Source of the DNA: Panopea generosa
Taxonomy: Eukaryota; Mollusca; Bivalvia; Adapedonta; Hiatellidae
Reading direction: 5' to 3'
NCBI GenBank assembly: GCA_029582155.1
Contig: CM055895.1
Coordinates: 13,894,787-13,958,786, forward strand
Length of the DNA: 64,000 nucleotides
A program made the position numbers and the translations under genes. Under the pieces are notes generated by a model. That model saw only the letters and a program-made list of their open reading frames with translations. It was not told the DNA's origin and searched no databases. How positions within the stretch are numbered: the first letter of the stretch is position 1; the number at the start of each line of letters is the position of its first letter. Shown piece after piece: positions 55,318-64,000 of this stretch.

Positions 55318-55425
55318 CAGACAAACCTGTGTAAGTGGTCACCTTTATTAAGTAACAACCTATCTTAAAAGGCCAGTTTTGCTTCTCTTGACTGGCTGCT
55401 TTGCTTAATTAAGACAAGTTCCGCT
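55318..55425 (+). mobile_element. fragment of the CAGTCAAACC MITE family
   Basis: TA-CAGACAAACCTGTGTAAGTGG, then CACCTTTATTAAGTAACAAC and CTATCTTAAAAGGCCAG. The right terminus is missing. Confidence 0.65.
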
Positions 55426-55911
55426 GATTATGAATAATTGGTTTAAGTTGACAACGACTTTTGTTGTAAGTTATTTTTGCAGAACGCAAGGATTCTCCCT
55501 TCACTTAGGGGAAATGGGGACAGAGCTGTCTGAGGGGGGAATTTTCACATCGTTTTCATGTTGCATCATATCTGTGGTTATACAAAAAAACTCAAAATAC
55601 ATGATTGTATAAGATATTAAATAGAAAGGACATTAGCCTTAACAGTTGCTCGTTTCTTCATGTCTTTAACCAGACTGTTTAGTCTTATTCAAAGAGTAAA
55701 TGCAAAAAAAATAATTTTAGGGAGAAATTTTCAGTAAAATATTGGAAAAAAGTATATTCCAGGACAGGTGGAATGGGGCTAAAAACTGAACAAACAAATG
55801 CCCTGGAAGCATCCCTGAATACTATTTATTGTACAAATGAATATCGGTTTGTCAGAATATTTAATATGCTGATCGGGCTGTGCTGATCAATGATATTGGC
55901 ACTCTGGGGGT
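55426..55911. other. interval without a recognised gene
   Basis: No coding or repeat signal supported. Confidence 0.35.
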
Positions 55912-56157
55912 CGTATTCACCTGCCAGTTCAAAGAATATTCTTAGACTTAAACTCAAGAATGGATTTTGAAAAACACACTTAGAAACCCATTTTTCAGAC
56001 CAAAACTTGCATCCATGTAGGGACACCTTATACAAAGTCAAAACAAAGCTCACAATTACCCAATCTATCATAGTAAACTGGATATCTGGGGTTGAAATTT
56101 AGATTTTCAAGCTCAAGTCTAAGAATATTCTCAAGAATGGCTGGTGAATATGACCCC
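55912..56157. mobile_element. ~246-bp MITE with long inverted ends
   Basis: GGGGTCGTATTCACCTGCCA then TTCTTAGACTTAAACTC at the left pairs with GATTTTCAAGCTCAAGTCTA, AGAATATTCTCAAGAATGGC and TGGTGAATATGACCCC at the right, giving about 40 bp of imperfect inverted repeat. ACT is present at both outer sides, which would suit a 3-bp-duplicating family such as PIF/Harbinger, but that is weak. Interior shared with 39060-39260. Confidence 0.75.
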
Positions 56158-56869
56158 GGGACTTTTTTTTATCTTTCTAGTAAGCACTTGTAACACTGTT
56201 CTTGTATCTAATCACAAGTACATTCTTGTTTCTGGTCTGCTATGTTGATGATTCAAATCTGGATCCATAGAGCAAATTTGATAGCAGTATGGTGGGTATT
56301 GTTTATGATAAACTGTTTATACCTGTACTATTTTTCTGTATAATTTCAGGAATTCAACATGGCTACTGCAAGCTGTTGTATACATGGACAGTTCAATATG
56401 GAAATCTGTTTTGGATATGGATAGGTTGCTGTCAATAAAAATGTAGCAGGTCACCAGTTTTATATATGCGATTGCCGAACACATATATAATATAAAAGTT
56501 GCAATGGATTATTTCTAGCGGAAAAGAGATAAAATGTAAAAGTATAAGGGACAAATTGCTGCATTAAAACCAGATCTATGCATTTATCGTTTGATTAAAA
56601 AGCATTTTATAGACATATTAAGATCTGAAATTATGACGTTACAAATTATATAGACACTATGATATAGAAACTTGTGCTCTATTTAATTCCAAGCAGAGTT
56701 CTGTACATTTTCTGTACAAGAATTTAAAATATTTTACCTTCATTTTTGTCATGGTAAACAATATTTTGAGGAACTAAAGAGTTGAGGACTTTCTACAAAA
56801 TTCTTATTAAGTTGTATGTAAACATTTACACAAGTGTCGCATCAATATTTTGTATAGGAGTTTGTAATA
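56158..56869. other. interval with a possible small exon
   Basis: At 56348 a good acceptor (TCTGTATAATTTCAG) precedes an ATG-containing frame MATASCCIHGQFNMEICFGYG that stops after 21 codons. No partner exon is proven. Confidence 0.25.
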
Positions 56870-57105
56870 GACTGGATTAATATACAATTCCAAACGTGCT
56901 GTTCTATCCAAACGTGCTGGGTATCCTATGAGTTGTCTGTGGAGTAGGTTATAGACTGGATTGATATACAAGTATCTAAACTGTTCTATCCAAACCGTAT
57001 GAACCATTCGTGTAGTTGGTATATACAAGTCTATCCAAACGTGCTGGGTACCGTATGAACCATTTGTGTAGTTGGTATATACAAGTCTATCCAAACGTGC
57101 TGGGT
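56870..57105. repeat. ~55-bp tandem repeats, 3-4 diverged copies
   Basis: CAAACGTGCTGGGTACCGTA then TGAACCATTTGTGTAGTTGG and TATATACAAGTCTATC repeat. The last two units (57000-57105) are nearly identical and the earlier ones are degraded. Confidence 0.85.
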
Positions 57106-57256
57106 ATCGTATGAGCCATCAGTGGAGATGTTTCCGTCATCGTTGGACAGATACAGTTACAATATTCACCATGACAACTATGCAAAGGCAGGGACTTACA
57201 CTGATCGTCACTTCATAGCTTGTCTTCAAAAGCCACCCAATCAACGCACAGATGTG
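57106..57256 (+). CDS. possible host exon of unknown gene
   Basis: The plus frame reads EPSVEMFPSSLDRYSYNIHH then DNYAKAGTYTDRHFIACLQK and PPNQRTDV, of balanced, non-repetitive composition. It is followed by a donor-like GTG|GTATGT at about 57256. The left border runs into the 55-bp repeats, so an acceptor is not evident. The product is not recognised. Speculative. Confidence 0.3.
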
Positions 57257-57294
57257 GTATGTATATTATGATAAAAATACCATTTTAGTTTGCC

Positions 57295-57500
57295 CTTTTT
57301 AGCTTGCCAGGATGAATATCCAGGAGAGCTATTGCCATGACCCCTGCGCTGTCGTCGGCGGCGTCTGTAGACACCCAGGTTAAACTTTTGCGTTTAGTTG
57401 AGATAAAGTTTTGGTGTTTGCCTCTAATCTCAATCTTTGCATGGGTGGTGAGTTTTATCCCATAGGTGAGCTTTGTTGTCTTCTGACAACTATTATTAGT
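57295..57500 (+). repeat. shorter relative of the 52636 dispersed repeat
   Basis: AGGAGAGCTATTGCCATGAC, GTCTGTAGACACCCAGGTTA, AACTTTTGCGTTTAG and GTGAGCTTTGTTGTCTTCTG match 52668-53085, without the internal duplication. Confidence 0.8.
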
Positions 57501-58067
57501 GGTTGCTATGGCAACCGAAATAGTAAACATTTATGGTTGAGCTAAATATGGATCCTGTGATTATGAAAAAAGTAGTTTAAAAGTCAAATAAATATAATGT
57601 TTATTGTTTCTCACCCTTATCATTCACAATACACATTTTCTTGTTTAAAAATATAATCTGTTATAAACAAGGAAAATTAACACTTGAATCATATTGATAT
57701 GAATATTACATTGTACATGTGCCAGAAACAGTATTCTCTACTGTAACATTGCGCATTTTTAGGGATTGGGTTGCACATAAACAAGATAATTTAATATATG
57801 GACGCTTTCCATGCAATTCAGATATTTTGGTTGGTTTTGTAGGTACTTGGGAAGTTGGGACTTTAAATGTCCCTTCTCTGTCATTCTGTGTACTGTGTTT
57901 GTATTGCCATTAAAAATGTTAACACACCATCACAGATCATAACATAATAATAAGTATGAGCATTGGTTTAAATAAAGGGGCTACTGTGTCCATTTAGTAA
58001 GGGGATTTTGATTTTTACATGAGATGCTATGGACAAACAGATCATTCTTATTTCTCTCATAGATCTC
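57501..58067. other. interval without a recognised gene
   Basis: An unassigned 64-codon frame at 57719-57913; nothing else. Confidence 0.35.
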
Positions 58068-58299
58068 TTAAGTTCTTTACTTCATACAGACGCATTCGGA
58101 CACCTTTAATATTGAAAGCATTAATTCACCACATATCAGCAATGGGTGAATTATGTTTATATTAACTAACAGAGTGGAAAACAGTGCAGGAAGTGTGCAG
58201 ATTGCTCGTTACGAGCAATCTGAACTCTTCCTGCACTGTTTTCAAAGGCCTTCTGTGATTGGTGGGGGGAAAACGCGTATCTATGGAGTAAAGGTTTAA
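58068..58299. mobile_element. TTAA-flanked MITE (CCTTTACTCCATA family)
   Basis: TTAAGTTCTTTACTTCATAC and the complement of TATGGAGTAAAGGTTTAA form the ends, each with TTAA. Inside at 58184-58248 is a near-perfect palindrome, AAACAGTGCAGGAAGTGTGC then AGATTGCTCGT with its complement. Same family as both ends of the foldback unit. Confidence 0.75.
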
Positions 58300-58580
58300 T
58301 ATCTTATAGGCTTAGTCTATTCAAAATTAAAAGTAACAGGTGAAATCAGGTGAGCAACTAAGGCCTCATTTTGAGCCCCTTGTTTATTTTGTGGTTTAAT
58401 AAAAAACGTCCCCTCTTTTGATATTGGACAGCTGTGTGTTGATTTGGATGCTAACCAACTGTTGCGCCATATTTTATTGGTTCATTTCTTTTTGTAGATC
58501 GGTTGTAGATCGCTATCAGATTCCTGCGTATATACATACCCTGTCGGTGCTCCGAGAAAATAAAAATATGAGACATGTAT
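58300..58580. other. interval without a recognised gene
   Basis: Holds the loose CAACTGTTGCGCCATATTTT relative of 54655; otherwise nothing. Confidence 0.35.
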
Positions 58581-58929
58581 CAGTGTTTTTTTTCTACCAT
58601 TTTATAGCCGTTATTGGGTCATATTCCCAATGGCAAATAGTATCTTTTTTTCCCAATTGAGTTGTAAAAATTCCCAAATGAAAGCTTCAATAATTGTAAA
58701 TTGAAACTTCCATAATTCCTTGATAAAATAAAAAAAGTTTTCCCCAATCTGAATTGAGTAAGACATTGATTCTTTAATTAAATGGCCAGAGAAGCAAGTG
58801 TACACATTTTTATGAAGTTGAACAAATATATTTAATGCAAAAGTTTTCCCAATGTTAATAAAAATGCCGCTAAAATTCCCAATTCCAAGGGTATGGGTCA
58901 TCTTCCCAAAATGGTGAGAAAAAACACTG
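58581..58929. mobile_element. 349-bp hAT-like MITE (CAGTGTTTTTTC ends)
   Basis: Left CAGTGTTTTTTTTCTACCATTTT and right AAAATGGTGAGAAAAAACACTG are inverted. The interior repeats ATTCCCAA motifs, arranged roughly symmetrically, as in GGGTCATATTCCCAATGGC at the left and its complement-like GGGTCATCTTCCCAAAATGG at the right. TGTAT is present at both edges. CAGTG ends suit the hAT superfamily. Confidence 0.7.
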
Positions 58930-59276
58930 TGTATACACTGGGCAATTATGTTGAAAAAATGAACTTGCCAACTGGTGTGCATTGATTAAATGTTTTCTCG
59001 CCCAGATTTTCATTACCAGCATATTGTAAAGCCCTGCTTCTCAGCTCTCTGTGGTATAATGATCTGAGGCATTGTCTAGTTATAGTCGAGATATGGTTCT
59101 TTAACGGGGCTCTTGTATCCATAAGGAGCCTTAAGAGGGGTAAACGTTAGTATTTTCAGTTAAAAAGTTTTGGTAGCTTATATTTATATTCATATAGGGA
59201 CACCTTTAAAAGCGATAATGCTAGGACTCAGATATTTTATAAATCATAGACCTATGGTCCATTTCATACATCTGCA
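58930..59276. other. interval without a recognised gene
   Basis: No coding or repeat signal. Confidence 0.35.
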
Positions 59277-60390
59277 TACGAGGGGTTTTCAAAAAGTTTG
59301 CGGAAAATGCTTATAGAGTCTTTATCTGTCATTTTTAATGATTTGAAATTTATTCCAAACAAAGGTCTACATATTTTTTATTGATTCACCAGAAATCAGT
59401 ACTGTAGTCATACTAGTAATATTTTTATTTTTACTACAGTAACATACATCGACTGTCACCAGATCATTTTTAGTTATTATAATGGCTGGTATTTGAATTT
59501 TCCGAAAATTGCTACTCCTTTACATGTTGATTACTTTTTAACACCCTGATGGATTTTCGTAAAAATTGCATCCCATCCACCCACAACTCCAGTACTTTCA
59601 TACTGTGATGTCAGTAAAACATTAAGACGTTTAATGTGATACCAATACATCTTCATATTACGCACTGTAAATATATTATATATGGAGTTGTTTTTTACTT
59701 CACAATGTCCTTAGAACAGCGGTACAGAATACTATGTTGTGTTTTGCAAAAGAAATCTAAATCAGAAATTGTGACTAACATTATGAAAACGTATTTTGGA
59801 AAAAGCTTTGCAAAAAAACTGCAATTTATAAATGGTACAACAGATTCAATGAAGACGCCAATTAACCACGGACATAGAAAACGATGGAGTTTCTGCAACC
59901 TCAAATAAACGCTAGAATCATTTTTAGGGCCTAAATGATTCTAGATGGGGCTAGAAGTTTAAGTGTTAGAGATTTACGAACTTAACTGGACATTTCAACA
60001 GGAAGTGACTTCTAGTATTACAGGTTATTTAAAAATGGGGGCAGCTACATGATTTCTAAAGAAATATCATGGTAAATGTGGTATGAGATATTTAAATAAA
60101 ATAGTGACAGTAGATGAGAAATGGGTTTCAATGTTCGATTCTAAAACCAAACACAGGCATCCCCATCACCAACTTCGAAGCTCAGCGAAGAAGCAGATTT
60201 TTGTCGTTTTACGATATGTAAAGTGTGATGTTGAATCATACCGTACCAGGGTTCTCCGTAGGAAGGAATGCAAGCGCTGGGGTAAGAGCGCGATAATACC
60301 TTCAACACATATCAAGCGCTGTGTAACGCACTCATTGAAATACATTTCACTAGTTAAACTTGTATTAATCTTTTTAAGTCATCTTATTTA
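59277..60390 (+). mobile_element. mariner-type DNA transposon fossil
   Basis: TA followed by CGAGGGGTTTTCAAAAAGTT fits a mariner terminal repeat. From 59705 a frame starts MSLEQRYRILCCVLQKKSKS, the usual N-terminal helix-turn-helix of mariner transposase, continuing to a degraded linker (HGHRKRW). A trace of the second helix-turn-helix (VRDLRT-like then DISTGS) lies near 59970-60010. VTVDEKWVSMFDSKTK at 60100-60150 carries the second catalytic Asp region (VDExW). The middle, with the first catalytic Asp, is largely deleted, the C-terminal third is lost after about 60220, and no right terminal repeat is found. Transposase would cut and paste at TA; this copy cannot. Confidence 0.8.
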
Positions 60391-60984
60391 GTATATTTCA
60401 CTTTAGGCATTAAAATGAGAAAATATATGCAAAAAAAAATGATTTAAAGGAAAGTAAGCTTTTGCAAAATTCAAGTGCTAGGGGAATACCATTTCTGACA
60501 GTCAAGCGCTGGAGTGACCCTGTGCTTAAATGGCCTGTGGAGAAGCATGCTCACAATCTTTTTTTATACAATTTTTGTTTTTTCTGTGTTTGTTTAACAA
60601 ATTATTATGCTTATAATAAAACTTAAATTTATTGTAAGCAGTGGTTAAATGCACAGGTCTACACAACTTAAGCAAAGTCATGGCACAGTTATTTGCTACA
60701 ATTGTATTATATATCGCACTGTCCTATTGATATCTGTAAACTAAGTCTGTGAATGTGTAACTGTCTTAACTGAATGGGAATTTAGCTATAAATGCCATAT
60801 TGTTTCATTCACCCCTTGTGCTTGTATATGTAAAGCAGTTTGTAACAAGTTCATAGTTCGGGAGCCTCGCATACCAGTCTATTGTCCATTGAAACATAAT
60901 CCATGTTGATAAATAGTAGTTCATACTAGATGTAATGGAGCGTGAACCTGTATGTTCTGTTATTGTGTTGGTATATTTATGTGA
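60391..60984. other. interval without a recognised gene
   Basis: No coding or repeat signal. Confidence 0.35.
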
Positions 60985-61172
60985 TAAATAGTGGAGCCTG
61001 TATCTATATATTATATGTATTGGAGCCTGTATCTATATATTATAGGTATTGGGGCATGTATCTATATATTATAGGTATTGGGGCATGTATCTATATATTA
61101 TAGGTATTGGGACCTGTATCTATATATTATAGGTATTGGGGCTTGTAAATATATATAATAGGTATTGGGGCC
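60985..61172. repeat. 29-30-bp minisatellite, first segment
   Basis: TGTATCTATATATTATAGGT then ATTGGGGCA repeats about six times. It is interrupted at 61173. Confidence 0.92.
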
Positions 61173-61849
61173 TACCGTAAATCTCCAATTATAAACCGCA
61201 CTCAAGTATAATCCGCAGGTGATTTTGAAGCTGAAACTTATTGAAAAAAGCTAGTATCCATAATCCGCAGGCATGAATCACATGAATGAGCTGTTAACTA
61301 CATCCGCCATTTTTTAGATGAATTTTGATTGGCTTATTATGGAGTAACGAAATCTAGACAGGTGTACTGCATAACTTTGTAAAAACGTAGGTAAAACATT
61401 TTGATATGATGTATAGTGAGTTGGAGACAATAAAACTTGCGAGGTTCAAATGGTGTTACCGAAATTATTTTATGTTTGTGTATTTGGGTTAAATTTGAAT
61501 TAATCTAATACCACCATGCACAAAATTTTAATTGATAAATTACCACCATGCACTAAATAAAAAAAAATAGGTTAAAATCCCCTTTCTTCTTTTCTCTTAT
61601 TGTAACACTTTGCAGAATAACTAGTCAGGGTGTTTGCCTTCTTTCTTTGAAGAATGCCGACACAACCCTTTTGATGTAATGTCGATGAGCAAATGATTAG
61701 TCACAGTTTTCCAAAGGTCGAGAATTAAATAAAGGGGCATTATAGAATAACAAACGAAAAGAAAAAATAAAATTTATAAAAGGTCAGTGTTTGTTTAAGG
61801 CGGAAAAAGTGTCTTGCGCATTGACACCACAGACTGACGTTGCGAAGGA
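61173..61849. mobile_element. 677-bp insertion within the 29-bp array
   Basis: Starts TACCGTAAATCTCCAATTAT with AACCGCACTCAAGTATAATC, compatible with an element end also hinted at 50765. The right junction is at about 61849, where TATCTATATATTATAGG resumes. No terminal inverted repeats are recognised. Confidence 0.5.
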
Positions 61850-61916
61850 TATCTATATATTATAGGTACCGGGGCCTGTATCTGTATATTATAGGAACTT
61901 GGGACATGTATCTCTA
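61850..61916. repeat. 29-30-bp minisatellite, second segment
   Basis: Two units (TATCTATATATTATAGGTAC and TGTATCTGTATATTATAGG) between two insertions. Confidence 0.85.
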
Positions 61917-63165
61917 CAGTGTTTTTTCCAGAGCGTGTTTCTTGTGTTTTTGACGGAATTAAATCTCATTTGACGCAATCAAGTTTGTTCAGTGCGACCA
62001 CTATGTCGCAACTTTAAAAATACAGAAATTTAAATTACGCATATTTGTTTCGGCAAGCTGTTTTCAGAGCAATTTTTACAATGCTAGTTAGACAGATCAG
62101 GAAGTCTGATTCAGGGAAACCCCGGTCATGAGGTTCTACTAAGGTCCGTAAATGCTTTAATTGTGGTTATTAACGCTTTATTGATGCAATCGCATAAACG
62201 ATTATGATCACATACATAATTTTCAGCGAACCAATATTGTAGTTTGAAGACAACATCTGTGAAAACAAACATATGCTGCAACAATAGCACTGATATATAC
62301 CCAGTTTTAGGTTGTTTGTATATAAAGATGAAATTTGGAAATCGTGAAACTTGTCAAAAAAGTTGTTTAAAATGTACAGATGATATTCTACCTGAAAAAT
62401 ATTTTATTTTGTTTTCTATATGGTATCGAGACGCGCATGGGCGACATTTGAATACCAGTTTAAACATCGGCCTGTCCAAGTTTTTTATGGCGGTATTCCC
62501 GGTGCCGTATATGTTTCTTTAACGGACGATTAAAAGGTTATGAAAAAAGAAATTAACTTTTAGAAAATTATATTCATTTTGAAAAATGATTACATAATTT
62601 CAACAATGTAATTAATTTTTGTGAAGTTATCATTAAAATGTTTTTATATTGTTTTTTTAAGGTAACATTGCTCTAAAATTAGTCTAGCTATGAGCCAGAA
62701 GAGAAAAAGTTTTGTTTTCCAGAGAGTATAATGCTTGGTAACGCTAAACATTTAGCTTAGCTGAAATATAAAATATTGAAATAATTTTAGTATTTTTCAT
62801 TTTAACCAGTTAGGGCCATGGTGATTGAGCTGTGGCCATGACATTTTAAAGTTCATGGCCCTGTGGCTATGATCATAAAAACAAATAGTTTTTAGTTGTT
62901 GTAACTTGTTGCCAGAAGTGAAACATTCGTTTGAATTTAAATTGTTTTGAAGTTGTTAACTTAAGTTGCAGTTTTGATGGGAAATTTGTGTGAAGCAGGA
63001 AGTAAAACTGGTTTAGTAAAATATGTATTTTTTTAACTCCATTTATTCAAGTGGATTAAGTTTAAAACTGGTCAACTGATGACCCCCTGATTTTGAAAAT
63101 AACCCCCAGACTTTTAGGCAGCGGGTCATCAATGACCAAAAAAAAATTTGAACTAGAGAAAACTG
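61917..63165. mobile_element. 1.25-kb insertion with hAT-like ends
   Basis: Left edge CAGTGTTTTTTCCAGAGCGT resembles the termini of the 58581 MITE. The right edge AGAGAAAACTG is a weaker complement, and the 29-bp array resumes immediately after. The interior lacks a transposase; a 92-codon frame at 62244-62522 is unassigned. Near the right end is a run of GACCCCCTGA and AACCCCCAGA. Confidence 0.5.
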
Positions 63166-63362
63166 TCTATATATTATAGGTATTTAGGGACTGAATCTAT
63201 ATATTATAGGTAGTGGGGCATGTATCTATATATCATAGGTATTGGGGCAACGGGCATGTTTCTATTTATTATAGGTATTGGGGCATGTATCTATATATTG
63301 TAGGTATTGGGGCATGTATCTATATATTATGGGTATTTAGGCCTGTATCTATATATTATGTT
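63166..63362. repeat. 29-30-bp minisatellite, third segment
   Basis: Six to seven units of TCTATATATTATAGGTATTG then GGGCATGTA; the units TGTTTCTATTTATTATAGG and TATTTAGGCC are diverged. Confidence 0.92.
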
Positions 63363-64000
63363 CAATTGAAACAATTATGCTATGGAATGGTGCAATTTAC
63401 AAAAATATAGTTACCCTTTTTGCCAAAAATATGAGTTTTCCATGGCTTATAGCATCGATGGTTCATCTGTATATGGAGATGGTGTTTGTCATTGTTTTGT
63501 GAAGATAATAATTAGGAACATTATCTACGAAAAATGTAACCTGAAGCAGGCACTTTTACTCAACTTTGTTACACTACTCCGTAGCATTAGGTCACGTAGC
63601 TTCGCCAATTTGAATTTAGCCATTTATGAGAATCACAAAATAAATATTGAAATAAGGAATATAATTCATTTTTTCATCATTAGTTTGTGACTACCTCATG
63701 GAAGCAGGAGGTGTACATGTTATGCCTATACATCTCACACACCAATTCATTTTGTACTGTTCTACATATAGAGAGTTCTACATATAGAGACATGCACTTC
63801 TGGAACACTGGATACATTACCAATGGTTCTAAAAGTGCCTTATTCCCATAGATAGTCCTCTGTTGGTCCAAATATGCAGAAAAAAAACATGGGGTTGACC
63901 AGGTTGCTTTTTCACAATTTTGATGGTTTGATGGCATCCCTTCATTTTTGACAATTCTGCCCATTTGTTGCAGTGTATCACTACGCATCTTTAAACTGTT
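63363..64000. other. right edge: unassigned open stretches only
   Basis: A plus frame at 63382-63690 and a minus frame at 63680-63988 (the latter with MRSDTLQQMGRIVKNEGMPS then NHQNCEKATWSTPCFF) are of ordinary composition, but no domain is recognised. Either could be an exon running off the window or a dead element. Confidence 0.3.

Noticed and set aside
63680-63988. Minus-strand ORF at the right edge
   Set aside because: Ordinary composition, but no domain, splice signal or continuation could be supported inside the window.

Overview
This looks like AT-rich nuclear DNA from a lophotrochozoan animal, most likely a bivalve or related mollusc. That is an inference from the repeat types: several tRNA-headed SINE families, non-LTR retrotransposons of CR1/Jockey-like type, many short inverted-repeat elements and numerous minisatellites. 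There is no bacterial or viral gene organisation, no CRISPR array and no recognisable LTR element. The window is almost entirely repeat DNA. The best host-gene signal is one exon of a rhodopsin-type GPCR at the left edge (minus strand). Two or three other open stretches look coding-like but cannot be named.

Layout, left to right. 1-3.1 kb: minisatellite, GPCR exon, an ACC-rich array with a 123-bp higher-order unit, and tRNA SINEs around a solo relative of the foldback unit described next. 4.2-7.5 kb: a second SINE family and two decayed LINE copies placed head to head. 7.6-13.7 kb: a very large palindrome of two ~2.7-kb arms, each carrying a 75-bp minisatellite array, with a ~580-bp spacer and TTAA-bounded ends. 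14.7-15.7 kb: a MITE and a SINE with perfect target duplications. 17.6-19 kb: a LINE fossil with a (TA)n tract in its coding region. 19.3-20.6 kb: a 33-bp array. 21.3-23.8 kb: a CR1/Jockey-like LINE. 25.9-30.4 kb: a 63-bp array split by a LINE 5' half (GDSL esterase and zinc-knuckle ORF1, then endonuclease), itself split by a SINE.

31.5-32.5 kb: pieces of an integrase-core (IS3EU-like) transposase gene. 32.9-33.5 kb: two SINEs in inverted orientation. 33.7-38.3 kb: a dispersed repeat with a 2.9-kb inverted-repeat-bounded segment nested in it, which holds a 43-bp array. 39-43 kb: MITEs, including one with 26-bp termini, a 10-bp target duplication and an internal 48-bp tandem array. 45.1-49.2 kb: the youngest LINE, with an 873-codon endonuclease/reverse transcriptase ORF on the minus strand interrupted only by one frameshift and one stop. 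50-60 kb: dispersed repeats, SINE, MITEs and a mariner fossil. 61-63.4 kb: a 29-bp array split by two insertions.

The genes do not form a pathway. The story of the window is layered insertion: minisatellites grow inside mobile elements, and elements land inside minisatellites. The most unusual object is the 6.1-kb foldback unit.
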